NCBI GenBank assembly: GCA_947387485.1
Contig: CANDNT010000005.1
Location: 124,001 to 188,000 of the forward strand
Length of the DNA stretch: 64,000 bases
Direction of reading: 5' to 3'
Source of the DNA: Aquimarina rhabdastrellae
GTDB lineage: Bacteria > Bacteroidota > Bacteroidia > Flavobacteriales > Flavobacteriaceae
Each line of letters starts with the position of its first letter. The stretch's first letter is position 1. Shown piece by piece: positions 1 through 8,394 of the stretch. Both the position numbers and the translations under genes were made by a program. The notes beneath the pieces were generated by a model. It saw nothing but the letters and a program-made list of their open reading frames with translations. It was not told the DNA's origin and did not search any database.

Positions 1-156
1 ACCATGAGAAATCATAGTTTCAACTTGATTCAATATTTGGATTTCATCCTTATATTTTCCGCCATCATAAAAAGAATCAGGAGTAAGATTTAAAACCCCC
101 ATAACCTTGGGAGAAGAAATGTCTATAAGAGTTCCTTTACAATTTATAGTTTTCAT
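1..156 (-). CDS. folP: Dihydropteroate synthase, N-terminal part (cut by window edge)
   Basis: The minus strand from 156 down to the window edge encodes the first 52 residues of dihydropteroate synthase, which joins p-aminobenzoate to dihydropterin pyrophosphate in folate synthesis in the cytoplasm. The stretch VMGVLNLTPDSFYDGG is the signature near the N-terminus that forms the first strand and loop of the TIM barrel. The ATG at 156-154 follows the stop of the upstream small membrane-protein gene by two bases, so the two are probably co-transcribed. The remainder of the gene lies outside the window. Confidence 0.9.
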   Translation of the reverse strand, partial: MKTINCKGTLIDISSPKVMGVLNLTPDSFYDGGKYKDEIQILNQVETMISHG

Positions 157-158
157 AT

Positions 159-395
159 TTAAAATCCTTTGATTTTATTATAACCAGTACGCAATAAAAA
201 GAATGCACCAACCCAATAAGCGAGATAGAAGAATACTTTAGTAATACTTTTTGTAAAGAGATCACCATTAAAACGTCTAGAAAAGGCTTTCCCTATATCA
301 GAAAAAGCATCTAATAGGCTAGGAAATAAAACGATATTTAATATGATAACAGCAATTCCTAAAATAAGGACTACAATCCCTGTTGTTTTATTCAT
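159..395 (-). CDS. Small two-helix membrane protein, unknown function
   Basis: This 78-residue protein has two hydrophobic stretches, residues 5-30 and about 52-68, joined by a polar loop containing SRRFNGD, so it is probably an inner-membrane protein with two helices. I do not recognise a family. It lies directly upstream of folP with a two-base gap, and it is divergent from the DUF1599 gene across 60 bases that must hold both promoters. Co-transcription with folP is inferred from spacing; it does not by itself suggest a folate role. Confidence 0.6.
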   Translation of the reverse strand: MNKTTGIVVLILGIAVIILNIVLFPSLLDAFSDIGKAFSRRFNGDLFTKSITKVFFYLAYWVGAFFLLRTGYNKIKGF

Positions 396-455
396 TGAAA
401 TATATTAGTAGAATTAATAAAAATCATCGAAATTTACACAAAAATTAATTGATTC

Positions 456-1004
456 ATGCAAGATACTTCACAACAATACGATGCTATTGTAACAACATGT
501 CGTGAACTGTATAGTAATAAAATGAAAGATTATGGAAGTGCTTGGCGAATATTGAGATTGCCATCGCTTACAGATCAGATATTTATAAAAGCACAGCGTA
601 TTCGTAGCTTACAAGAGAATGAAATACGTAAAGTGGATGAAGGAGAACGATCAGAGTTTATAGGTATTGTAAATTACAGTATCATGGCTCTAATTCAGTT
701 AGAAAAAGGTGTTGTAGATCAACCAGATATTGACGTCGAAGAAGCAGTAGCGTTGTATGACAAACATATTGGTATTACCAAAGAGTTAATGATGAAAAAA
801 AATCACGATTATGGCGAAGCGTGGCGTGATATGAGAATTAGCTCTCTTACAGATTTGATTTTACAAAAGCTTTTAAGAGTTAAACAAATAGAAGATAACA
901 AAGGGAAAACTTTGGTGAGTGAAGGAATAGATGCAAATTATCAAGACATGATAAACTATGCCATATTTGCATTAATTAAAATGGGAGAAGCAGAAATAGC
1001 ATAA
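456..1004 (+). CDS. DUF1599 (Nmad1-type) protein with two domain copies
   Basis: This 182-residue protein belongs to the DUF1599 family, which Pfam has renamed a nucleotide-modification-associated domain; its biochemical role is not established. The protein is an internal duplication. Residues about 17-83 and 108-178 both contain K-x2-DYG-x-AW-R-x-(L/M)R-x-x-SLTD, followed by a K-x-x-R-(V/I) helix and a final NY-(S/A)-I-x-ALI-x-(L/M) helix. The predicted fold is all-helical. It is soluble, divergent from folP, and followed 100 bases later by the BT_3928-type gene, an order I recall from many Bacteroidota. The ATG at 456 gives a sensible N-terminus. Confidence 0.85.
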   Translation: MQDTSQQYDAIVTTCRELYSNKMKDYGSAWRILRLPSLTDQIFIKAQRIRSLQENEIRKVDEGERSEFIGIVNYSIMALIQLEKGVVDQPDIDVEEAVALYDKHIGITKELMMKKNHDYGEAWRDMRISSLTDLILQKLLRVKQIEDNKGKTLVSEGIDANYQDMINYAIFALIKMGEAEIA

Positions 1005-1104
1005 AACTTCGTCCACTAAAAAAATGTTAAAACTAACTTCAATGGAGAAAAAAGAAAGTTTCTTCTTGTAAATTGTCACCATTACCATAAAAATTGATAA
1101 GAAA

Positions 1105-2205
1105 ATGAAAGTATTAGTTGGATTTTCAAGAATCTTTGTAGGAATATTATTCTTGATTTCAGGATTTATAAAACTTAATGACCCACTAGGGTTCTCTTAT
1201 AAACTTCAAGAATATTTTAGTGAAGGAGTTTTAAATCTTGAATTTTTAATTCCTTTTGCATTATTACTTTCAGTTTTTATTGTGGTATTTGAGGTTATAG
1301 TAGGGATTATGCTGTTGATAGGATATTTGCCTAAATTTACAGTATGGTCATTGCTACTCATGATAGGATTCTTTACCTTTTTGACGTTCTATTCGGCTTA
1401 TTTTAATAAAGTAACAGATTGTGGATGTTTTGGTGATGCTATGCCATTAACACCTTGGCAGTCATTTACCAAAGATGTTATTTTATTGATTTTTATTTTA
1501 ATCCTTTTTGTAGGAAGAAAATATATTAATCCTATTTTTCCTGTAACATCACATAAGTGGATCATCTTTGTAAGCTTTTCGGCATGTTTAGCTTTTGCTT
1601 ATCATGTATTGATGCATTTACCAGCAATAGATTTTAGAGCATATAAAGAAGGCGTTAATATTAATGAAGGAATGCAGGTGCCAGAAGGAGCACCAGAGGC
1701 TAAGTTTGAATACCAATGGAAATTTGAACTTAACGGAGAAGAAGAAATAATTACAACTACAGGAGATTATCCTAAAGTATCGGCAGATTTTAACTTTATT
1801 AGCGTTGAGACTAAAATGTTAGAAGAAGGATACATTCCGCCAATTCATGATTTTGCAATAGAAAAAGATAATGTAGATCATACAGCAGACTTCTTAAAAA
1901 AAGATAAATTAATCATGTTGATTATGTATAATTTATCTAAGTCAGAAATAGAAGGATTACAAGGACTGTCTGATGTGGTTAATAAAGCAAAAGCAAATGG
2001 ATATGAAGTTATCGCTTTGACAGCATCAATTGGAGATGCTATTCAAAAAGTAAAAGCAAATCACAATATCAATGTAGATTTCTATACTTGTGACGAGACC
2101 GCATTGAAAACTATAATAAGATCAAACCCAGGAATTGTAAAATTGAATAAAGGAACAATTATTCAAAAATTACATTGGAACGATAAAGACGATCTTAAAC
2201 TATAA
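1105..2205 (+). CDS. BT_3928-type DoxX/MauE-like membrane protein with thioredoxin-like C-terminus
   Basis: This is a 366-residue inner-membrane protein. Residues 1-150 contain about four helices of the DoxX/MauE type, including the conserved loop TDCGCFGDAM with a cysteine pair near residue 107. A further helix lies at about 150-172. The last ~110 residues read as a thioredoxin-like alpha/beta domain (LIMLIMYNLSKSEIEGLQGL, then VIALTAS) without an obvious CxxC. The family is conserved in Bacteroidota next to tpiA and prmA. A role in membrane-associated redox chemistry is inferred from the DoxX/MauE relationship. The permease gene starts 10 bases downstream. Confidence 0.8.
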   Translation: MKVLVGFSRIFVGILFLISGFIKLNDPLGFSYKLQEYFSEGVLNLEFLIPFALLLSVFIVVFEVIVGIMLLIGYLPKFTVWSLLLMIGFFTFLTFYSAYFNKVTDCGCFGDAMPLTPWQSFTKDVILLIFILILFVGRKYINPIFPVTSHKWIIFVSFSACLAFAYHVLMHLPAIDFRAYKEGVNINEGMQVPEGAPEAKFEYQWKFELNGEEEIITTTGDYPKVSADFNFISVETKMLEEGYIPPIHDFAIEKDNVDHTADFLKKDKLIMLIMYNLSKSEIEGLQGLSDVVNKAKANGYEVIALTASIGDAIQKVKANHNINVDFYTCDETALKTIIRSNPGIVKLNKGTIIQKLHWNDKDDLKL

Positions 2206-2215
2206 TTATAACAAT

Positions 2216-3298
2216 ATGATATACTACTTCCTTAATAAATTAGGCTATGTAATACTAACGTTATGGGGAGTAGTAACTGTTATATTTTTACTATTTACCT
2301 TATTGCCAGGAGATCCAGCACAAATGATGTTGGGACAAAATGAGAGTGAAGAACAATTAGCTATTATAAATCAAAAATATGGTTTTGATAAGCCATTATT
2401 AAAGCAATATCAATATTATATTAATGATGTTTCTCCTGTTTCATTTCACAGTACAAATCCATCTGATTTTACATATTTAAAAGAAGGCAAATATACAGCT
2501 CAACCTCTTTTTAAAATAGGTTCGATTCAAGTGGTTCTCAAGTATCCATATTTGAGAGAATCGTTTCAAAAAAACGGAAAAAAAGTAAGTACTGTAATAC
2601 AAGAAACTTTGCCTAATACAATAGTTTTGGCAGTTTCGGCAATTTGTATTGCGATGCTTTTAGGTGTTTTCTTAGGAATTATTAGCGCTTTAGCCAAAGA
2701 TCAATGGGTAGATAAACTAATTCAATTAGTAAGTACAATTGGGATGAGTGTTCCATCATTTTTTAGTGCAATTTTATTTGCATGGCTTTTTGGTTATGTA
2801 TTACACAAATACACGCATTTAAATATGACTGGAAGCTTATATGGAATGGATGATTTTGGAGAAGGAATACATTTGCAGTGGAAGAATATCATTTTACCAG
2901 CAGTTGTATTAGGAATCAGACCTCTTGCGGTAGTGACACAATTAATGAGAAATTCGCTATTAGAAGTATTAGCCCAAGATTATATTCGTACAGCAAAAGC
3001 CAAAGGGTTAAGTATGTTTCAGATTATTAAAAATCACGGAATCAAAAATGCATTAAACCCAGTAGTAACTGCAATTTCTGGATGGTTTGCTTCAATGTTA
3101 GCAGGAGCTGTATTTGTAGAGTATATTTTTGGATGGAATGGATTAGGAAAAGAAATTGTGGATGCATTAAATACATTGGATTTTCCTATTATAATGGGAG
3201 CAGTGCTGATAATAGCAGTAATGTTTATCATGATTAATATCTTTGTTGATCTTATTTATGGATGGTTAGATCCAAGAGTGAAAACATTTGAACAATAG
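2216..3298 (+). CDS. ABC transporter permease, DppB/OppB family
   Basis: This 360-residue inner-membrane permease is of the dipeptide/oligopeptide/nickel type. The N-terminal helix with GDPAQMMLGQ is typical of DppB proteins. The cytoplasmic EAA loop that contacts the ATPase is clear (YIRTAKAKGLSMFQIIKNHG, near residues 258-277). Residues about 60-130 form a long insert before the second helix. No second permease, ATPase or binding protein lies nearby, so its partners must be encoded elsewhere. It is in line with the BT_3928 and tpiA genes (10- and 30-base gaps), so co-transcription is likely. The substrate cannot be told from the sequence. Confidence 0.85.
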   Translation: MIYYFLNKLGYVILTLWGVVTVIFLLFTLLPGDPAQMMLGQNESEEQLAIINQKYGFDKPLLKQYQYYINDVSPVSFHSTNPSDFTYLKEGKYTAQPLFKIGSIQVVLKYPYLRESFQKNGKKVSTVIQETLPNTIVLAVSAICIAMLLGVFLGIISALAKDQWVDKLIQLVSTIGMSVPSFFSAILFAWLFGYVLHKYTHLNMTGSLYGMDDFGEGIHLQWKNIILPAVVLGIRPLAVVTQLMRNSLLEVLAQDYIRTAKAKGLSMFQIIKNHGIKNALNPVVTAISGWFASMLAGAVFVEYIFGWNGLGKEIVDALNTLDFPIIMGAVLIIAVMFIMINIFVDLIYGWLDPRVKTFEQ

Positions 3299-3328
3299 AA
3301 ACCAAACTAAGAACTAAATATAAATTTA

Positions 3329-4081
3329 ATGAGAAGAAGAATTGTAGCAGGTAATTGGAAAATGAATAACAATCTTTCTGATTCTACAACTTTATTAGAA
3401 GACTTAAAGACTCAAGATTTTAAAGATGAAAATGTTGAGGTATTTGTTGCTCCTTCATACACAAATTTGGCTTTAGCAGGAACTTTGCTTAAAGACTCAG
3501 CTATAAAAGTAGCAGCTCAAAACATGCATCAAAATGATGGTGGAGCCTTTACAGGAGAAGTATCTGCAACGATGTTAAAAAGTGTGGATGTTTCAACAGT
3601 AATTCTAGGACACAGTGAGCGTAGAGCATATTTTAATGAGACTGATAGTTTATTGGCAGAAAAAGTAAATGCAGCATTAAAAAATGATATGCAAGTGATT
3701 TTCTGCTTTGGAGAAGAATTAGAAGATCGTAAAAGTGAAGCGCATTTTAAAGTAGTAGAAGACCAACTTAAAAACGGACTTTTTCACATAGAAAAAGAAG
3801 TATGGAAGAATATTATCTTAGCATACGAACCAGTATGGGCTATAGGTACAGGAGAAACAGCATCTCCAGAACAAGCACAAGAGATGCATGCATATGTAAG
3901 AAATACAATTAAGGCAACTTATGGAGAAGAAATAGCAGCAGATGTTTCTATTTTATATGGAGGTAGTGTAAAACCAGCAAACGCTTCAGAGATTTTTGCA
4001 AAACCAGATGTAGATGGAGGATTGATAGGTGGAGCAGCATTAGATGCAACAAGCTTTGCTGCAATTGCTAATGCTTTTTAA
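3329..4081 (+). CDS. tpiA: Triosephosphate isomerase
   Basis: This cytoplasmic glycolytic enzyme of 250 residues interconverts dihydroxyacetone phosphate and glyceraldehyde 3-phosphate. The substrate lysine is in GNWKMN (K11), the electrophilic histidine in LGHSERR (H95), and the catalytic glutamate in AYEPVWAIGTG (E167). Phosphate-binding loops YGGSVKP and GGLIGGAAL are near the C-terminus. Length is normal. The start is fixed by the usual MRRRIVAGNWKMN N-terminus. A strong terminator follows 30 bases downstream. Confidence 0.97.
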   Translation: MRRRIVAGNWKMNNNLSDSTTLLEDLKTQDFKDENVEVFVAPSYTNLALAGTLLKDSAIKVAAQNMHQNDGGAFTGEVSATMLKSVDVSTVILGHSERRAYFNETDSLLAEKVNAALKNDMQVIFCFGEELEDRKSEAHFKVVEDQLKNGLFHIEKEVWKNIILAYEPVWAIGTGETASPEQAQEMHAYVRNTIKATYGEEIAADVSILYGGSVKPANASEIFAKPDVDGGLIGGAALDATSFAAIANAF

Positions 4082-4110
4082 GATTAAAGAGTTTTAATAC
4101 TAAGACAAAA

Positions 4111-4138
4111 GGAAGTATATGATATACTTCCTTTTTTT
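4111..4138 (+). terminator. Intrinsic terminator after tpiA
   Basis: A perfect 9-bp stem (4111-4119 with 4123-4131), a TGA loop and a run of seven T form a classical rho-independent terminator 30 bases after the tpiA stop. Confidence 0.9.
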
Positions 4139-4179
4139 ATATATAATTGTGAAGCAAAACTAAATTTTAGAAAGTAATG

Positions 4180-4211
4180 TTGAGGTGAAAAAAGTATAAG
4201 GTGTACCTTTG
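4180..4211 (+). promoter_or_regulatory. Bacteroidota-type promoter of prmA
   Basis: TTG at 4180-4182 and TACCTTTG at 4204-4211 are separated by 21 bases and match the Bacteroidota -33/-7 consensus (TTG ... TAnnTTTG). The -7 box contains the TTG that could otherwise be mistaken for the prmA start codon, so the box helps decide the start. Confidence 0.75.
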
Positions 4212-4229
4212 CAAGCAAATAAAAAGAGC

Positions 4230-5069
4230 ATGTCAGCAAATACTATATATATAGGATATAATTTTACAGTAACACCTGTTCAACCAGCTACAGAAATATT
4301 AATAGCAGAATTAGGAAATGCAGGCTTCGAAAGCTTTGTAGAAAATGAAACAGGAGTACAAGCTTATATTCAGAAAGAATTGTGGAATGAAAGTATTTTG
4401 GAAGATATTTTTATTCTTGATTCAGAGGAGTTCACCATAACTTTTACTTTTGAAGAAATAGAGCAAGTAAACTGGAATGAAGAATGGGAGAAGAATTTTT
4501 CTCCTATATCTGTAGATGGTAGATGTAGTGTGAGAGCTCCTTTTCATGAAAAGAATGATGACCAATACGATATTGTTATAGAACCTAAGATGTCTTTTGG
4601 AACAGGACATCATGAAACTACACATATGATGATTCAGCATCTTTTAGATCATGAATTAAAAGATAAAAAAGTATTGGATATGGGATGTGGAACAGGAGTT
4701 CTGGCTATTTTGTCAGAAATGAAAGGTGCACAACCCATAGATGCAATAGATATAGACAATTGGTGTTACCTTAATACACAAGAAAATATCGAACGTAATA
4801 ATTGCCATCATATTACAGCTATACAAGGAGATGCTTCCATATTGAAAGGAAGAAACTACGATGTGATTATAGCGAATATCAATAGAAATATACTACTAAA
4901 TGATATGAAACAATATGCCTCATGCTTAGGTGCAAATGGAGATTTATTTTTAAGTGGATTCTATATAGAAGATTTAGAAATTATAAAAGAAAGTTGTGCT
5001 AATAATGGTTTGACCTATGTAAAACATTTTATTAGAAATAACTGGGTAGCAGCATATTTTAAAAAATAA
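4230..5069 (+). CDS. prmA: Ribosomal protein L11 methyltransferase
   Basis: This 279-residue SAM-dependent enzyme trimethylates ribosomal protein L11. The SAM-binding motif I is VLDMGCGTGVLAI (about residues 148-160), preceded by the family hallmark MSFGTGHHETT. A later IIANINRN corresponds to the catalytic-site NxxPF/NIN-type motif of this family. I place the start at the ATG at 4230: the in-frame TTG at 4209 lies inside the -7 box, while MSANTIYIGYNF fits homologue N-termini. It sits between tpiA and clpS, a familiar Bacteroidota order. Confidence 0.93.
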   Translation: MSANTIYIGYNFTVTPVQPATEILIAELGNAGFESFVENETGVQAYIQKELWNESILEDIFILDSEEFTITFTFEEIEQVNWNEEWEKNFSPISVDGRCSVRAPFHEKNDDQYDIVIEPKMSFGTGHHETTHMMIQHLLDHELKDKKVLDMGCGTGVLAILSEMKGAQPIDAIDIDNWCYLNTQENIERNNCHHITAIQGDASILKGRNYDVIIANINRNILLNDMKQYASCLGANGDLFLSGFYIEDLEIIKESCANNGLTYVKHFIRNNWVAAYFKK

Positions 5070-5126
5070 TAAAAAGAGGAATTTACGTTATGTATATACG
5101 GTATTAGTATAACTGTTTGTAATTCT

Positions 5127-5134
5127 TATATTTG
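5127..5134 (+). promoter_or_regulatory. -7 promoter box before clpS
   Basis: TATATTTG matches TAnnTTTG and lies 21 bases before the clpS ATG, giving a very short leader. I see no good TTG at the expected upstream distance, so the call rests on the -7 box. Confidence 0.5.
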
Positions 5135-5155
5135 TAAAAATAAAGTTCTTAAAAT

Positions 5156-5431
5156 ATGAGTACACAAGAAGAAGTGTTAGAAGAAGTATTGGAGAAGGTT
5201 GTAGAACAGAAAAACAATGAGATTGTGTTATATAACGATGATGTAAATACATTTGACCATGTTATAGAAACATTAATATACACTTGTGAACATACCCCAC
5301 TTCAAGCAGAACAATGTGCACTGATTGTTCATTATAATGGAAAATGTACAGTAAAAACAGGTCCTTATAAAGAATTAAAACCTAGATGTTCTAAATTATT
5401 AGAAGCAGGATTAAGTGCTGAAATAGTATAG
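5156..5431 (+). CDS. clpS: ClpS, ATP-dependent Clp protease adaptor
   Basis: This 91-residue adaptor delivers N-degron substrates to ClpAP. The recognisable core is the substrate-pocket segment NDDVNTFDHVIETL (residues about 26-40) and the following helix HTPLQAEQCALIVHYNGKC, with the C-terminal KTGPYKELKPRCSKLLEAGL. The N-terminal 20 residues are acidic and flexible, as in other ClpS proteins. It has its own -7 box and a strong downstream terminator, so it can be expressed separately from prmA. Confidence 0.93.
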   Translation: MSTQEEVLEEVLEKVVEQKNNEIVLYNDDVNTFDHVIETLIYTCEHTPLQAEQCALIVHYNGKCTVKTGPYKELKPRCSKLLEAGLSAEIV

Positions 5432-5457
5432 GTTATATTTTAAACCAATATAAAAAA

Positions 5458-5493
5458 AACGCTAAATGAAAAATCTCATTTAGCGTTTTTTTT
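5458..5493 (+). terminator. Intrinsic terminator after clpS
   Basis: A 12-bp perfect stem (5458-5469 with 5476-5487), a 6-base loop and eight T follow the clpS stop closely. Confidence 0.92.
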
Positions 5494-5972
5494 GTATATA
5501 ATTCTGTTTAATATGATATATAAGTTTATTTATTGATGTAAATAAAAGATTACAATTATGATAAAATTTTATAAGAATTAAATACAATTAACATAAGTAA
5601 GAAAAAGACTACTAGTGTGATTGTTTTTTACTAAATATAGAATTTTTAAAAACTCTCATAATCCTATAAGATAAGTAGGTTTATAAGGGGTTAGAGGATA
5701 TCTAAAGGATGTTTTTTATCGAAAAAATGTGTTTTGTTGAAGATGATGTATATTTACTTATTGATGGTTTTACATGAAATTAATTTATGGTTTTACCGTA
5801 TTTATGAAGAATAGTTTAAAAAATTAACGTTTTTTAGTAAAAAAATTATATCTTCACCATGTTGAAATTTAAAGTTCAAAGCTGATTTTTAACAACAAAT
5901 ATAGACGAAGTAAGCCCTAACTAAGCTTACTATATATAGTCATTAATAACTACACAAACTCAACTTATTAAA
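5494..5972 (+). other. Gene-free stretch with a putative promoter for the metalloprotease
   Basis: I see no convincing ORF. At 5849-5856 TATCTTCA resembles a -7 box and is followed at 5860-5866 by TGTTGAA, a sequence also found at the same distance after curli-gene -7 boxes in this window. If used, it would leave a leader of about 110 bases before the ATG at 5973. Confidence 0.45.
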
Positions 5973-6815
5973 ATGAAAAAGATAAAAGTATTAGCACTTG
6001 GTGCTCTTTTAGCTGGATTCTCTATTTCTTGTCAAAAAGATGCAGTTACAGCAGACAATCAAGAATTAACCAAAGAAGTATCACAAGAAATCTTAAGTAA
6101 ATTATCATCTGTAGGAGTTGATCCTACAGGCGCTAAGTATGACGTAATGGTATTACCAGGAGGTGAAACTAGAGAGGTTATAAGTGTTAGCGATTTAAAC
6201 TTCGCTGTCGATGAATTAAAAAAGATGGCTGACTTAGCGGTAATGGAAGACGGATTGAATAGACAATACCGTACAACAAACTTGGTTTCTAGTTCAAGAA
6301 GAACTATTGATATTTTAGGATTTACAGGATCAGGTAACGCTTTAACAAGCAAAATGAGAACAGCTTTACAGTGGGCTGTTAACAATTATAACAGAATAAA
6401 TACAACACTGAATTTTAGATTAACATTCGGGACGAATCATACAGACTCTAGTATTGACATGGTTGTTTATAACAATAACCGTTCTGGAGGTGGAGGAAGC
6501 GCTGGTTTCCCTACTAGTGCAGGAGCTCCTCATAAATACATTCAAATTAACGCTGGAACAGACAGCTTTAATACAAATGTTGTAGAGCATGTAATGACTC
6601 ACGAAATTGGACACTCTATTGGTTTACGTCACACAGATTATTTTAATAGAAACTGTGACGGAATCAATGAAGGAGACGGAGGAGTAGGAGCAATCCATAT
6701 TCCAGGAACTCCAACTGGAATTGATTCTAGTTCTATTATGATCTCTTGCTTCAGCGGAAATGAAGACGGAGAATTTAATGGAAATGATGTTACTGCTTTA
6801 GAATACCTATATTAA
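5973..6815 (+). CDS. Secreted lipoprotein metalloprotease of the HEIGH (M57-like) family
   Basis: This is a 280-residue predicted lipoprotein: a lipobox with Cys20 (SISC) ends the signal peptide. The zinc-binding motif HEIGHSIGLRH is at residues 210-220 (HExxHxxGxxH, metzincin-type spacing), within the dual-action HEIGH peptidase family (Pfam M57). The region before it, including a glycine-rich GGGGSAGFPTSAGAPHKYIQ segment, supplies the active-site wall, and RTALQWAVNNYN is the usual helix of the domain. The ending is short, with no extra domains. AAC codons are frequent compared with neighbours, hinting at strong expression. Exact substrate unknown. It stands alone, with a shared terminator on its 3' side. 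Confidence 0.85.
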   Translation: MKKIKVLALGALLAGFSISCQKDAVTADNQELTKEVSQEILSKLSSVGVDPTGAKYDVMVLPGGETREVISVSDLNFAVDELKKMADLAVMEDGLNRQYRTTNLVSSSRRTIDILGFTGSGNALTSKMRTALQWAVNNYNRINTTLNFRLTFGTNHTDSSIDMVVYNNNRSGGGGSAGFPTSAGAPHKYIQINAGTDSFNTNVVEHVMTHEIGHSIGLRHTDYFNRNCDGINEGDGGVGAIHIPGTPTGIDSSSIMISCFSGNEDGEFNGNDVTALEYLY

Positions 6816-6872
6816 GATATAGCCTAATAGCATAACATTTTAGTATAAGCTTTGAATTTTAAACGAAACAAG

Positions 6873-6898
6873 AAGAGCCACTTTAAAGTGGCTCTTTT
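6873..6898. terminator. Bidirectional terminator between converging genes
   Basis: A perfect 24-base palindrome (arms 6873-6884 and 6885-6896) flanked by T on one side and A on the other can end both the metalloprotease transcript and the ferredoxin transcript on the minus strand. Confidence 0.85.
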
Positions 6899-6917
6899 AT
6901 ATTTTGAATAGTATTTT

Positions 6918-7148
6918 TTATAGCAATTTTGTTGTGATAATTTTTACGGGGCACGCTTTTGCAGCTTGATCACATTCTTCATAAATAGCATTATCTGGAG
7001 ATTTTAAAGTATAAAATCCCTTTTTTTCTACAGCATGTAATAGAACAGATTTACCGTCTTTTTTTGACATTCTAAAATGCTCTGGAGCTAACTCAACACA
7101 ATAATTACATCCAATACATTTATTACGTTGTAAAGTAACAACAACCAT
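6918..7148 (-). CDS. Ferredoxin
   Basis: This 76-residue iron-sulfur protein has cysteines C11-x2-C14-x2-C17 (CIGCNYC) and a distant C66-P (KACPV), with an additional C59. This is the pattern of a single-cluster ferredoxin of the 3Fe-4S or 4Fe-4S type with one degenerate half. It is cytoplasmic and a likely electron donor. It begins four bases after the stop of the U32 gene upstream, so the two are probably translated from one message. This pairing suggests that it serves the U32 protein, which is inference. Confidence 0.85.
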   Translation of the reverse strand: MVVVTLQRNKCIGCNYCVELAPEHFRMSKKDGKSVLLHAVEKKGFYTLKSPDNAIYEECDQAAKACPVKIITTKLL

Positions 7149-7152
7149 AAAG

Positions 7153-8394
7153 TTAGTTTTTTACAATTTTGTATAATTTATCTGATAAGCGAATTCTAAA
7201 GTCTAACGGAATTGTACAAGAATCACCTTTTTGGGCTGTAGCTAGCGATTCATCATTTACTAACATTTCTTTTAACTCAAGCTCTTTTACACCAGTAGTT
7301 GGTCCAGTAATTAAGATCGTATCACCTATAGAAAGATCATAAGCTTCAATTTTAAATTCAGCGATTTGAGATTTAGGGAAATAATGTTGTCCTTTTCCTA
7401 TATATACTTTCTTTTGAGTAGCTTTTGAACCGTCAACAGCACTCCATTCCCCAAGCTTTTGACCTAGATAGTAACCACTCCAGAATCCACGATTATAAAC
7501 TTTTTTAAGTTCGGTCATCCAATCGGTAACTTTTTCTTTGGTAAAAGAATCATCATAATAAGCATCAATAGCTTCTCTATAAGTACGAATTACTTTGGCA
7601 ACATATTCAGGAGCACGACCTCTACCTTCAATTTTAAGAACTTTAATACCTGTGTCAATCACTTGATCTAGGAAATCCAAAGTACACAAATCTTTAGGAG
7701 ACATCATATATTCGTTATCCAATTCGATTTCAAAACCACTATCTTGATCAATAACAGTGTATTTTTTTCTACAGTTTTGTTTACAAGCACCTCGATTTGC
7801 AGAAGAATTATGAGAATGTAAGCTTAAATAACATTTACCAGAAACGGCCATACATAAAGCACCATGTCCAAAAATTTCTATTTCGACTAAATTTCCAGAA
7901 GGTCCTTTAATTTGTTCTTTTTCGATTTGATCAACTATAGTTTTTACTTGACGCAAACTTAATTCCCTACTCAAAACCATAGTATCTGCAAATAGCGCAT
8001 AGAACTTAACTGTTTCAATATTAGTAATATTAATTTGAGTAGAAATATGAATTTCCAACCCAATTTGTCTAGCATATGATATTACAGCTTGATCCATGGC
8101 AATTACGGCAGTGATTTCGGCTTTTTTTGCTGTATCAAGAATCGTTTTAATCACCGATAAATCATGATCATAAATAATAGTATTTAAAGTAAGATAGGTA
8201 CGTATATTTTTAGGTTTACAACGCTGAGTGATCTCAGCTAAATCATCAATAGTAAAATTCATGCTAGCTCTAGCACGCATATTAAGTTGATCTACACCAA
8301 AATAAACAGAATCTGCTCCATTATCAATTGCAGCCTGCAAAGATTCAAAATTTCCGGCTGGAGCCATAAGCTCAATTTTCCCTGTTGTTGTCAT
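7153..8394 (-). CDS. Peptidase U32 family protein (TrhP/YegQ-type tRNA hydroxylation candidate)
   Basis: This 413-residue protein starts with MTTTGKIELMAPAGNFESL, the conserved U32 N-terminus; the in-frame extension to 8448 is rejected because the family begins at this ATG. The U32 signature with its cysteines is visible as GALCMAVSGKCYLSLHSH followed by SANRGACKQNCRKKY. Family members annotated as collagenase-like proteases include TrhP, which takes part in 5-hydroxyuridine formation in tRNA and binds an iron-sulfur cluster. The C-terminal ~80 residues are a small beta domain. The ferredoxin immediately downstream fits a redox enzyme better than a protease. Confidence 0.85.
   Translation of the reverse strand: MTTTGKIELMAPAGNFESLQAAIDNGADSVYFGVDQLNMRARASMNFTIDDLAEITQRCKPKNIRTYLTLNTIIYDHDLSVIKTILDTAKKAEITAVIAMDQAVISYARQIGLEIHISTQINITNIETVKFYALFADTMVLSRELSLRQVKTIVDQIEKEQIKGPSGNLVEIEIFGHGALCMAVSGKCYLSLHSHNSSANRGACKQNCRKKYTVIDQDSGFEIELDNEYMMSPKDLCTLDFLDQVIDTGIKVLKIEGRGRAPEYVAKVIRTYREAIDAYYDDSFTKEKVTDWMTELKKVYNRGFWSGYYLGQKLGEWSAVDGSKATQKKVYIGKGQHYFPKSQIAEFKIEAYDLSIGDTILITGPTTGVKELELKEMLVNDESLATAQKGDSCTIPLDFRIRLSDKLYKIVKN

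Noticed and set aside
2216..3298. Complete peptide ABC transporter operon
   Set aside because: Only one permease is present; neighbours are not transporter parts.
4209..4230. TTG start for prmA giving seven more residues
   Set aside because: The TTG is part of the -7 box TACCTTTG, and the ATG at 4230 fits the family N-terminus.
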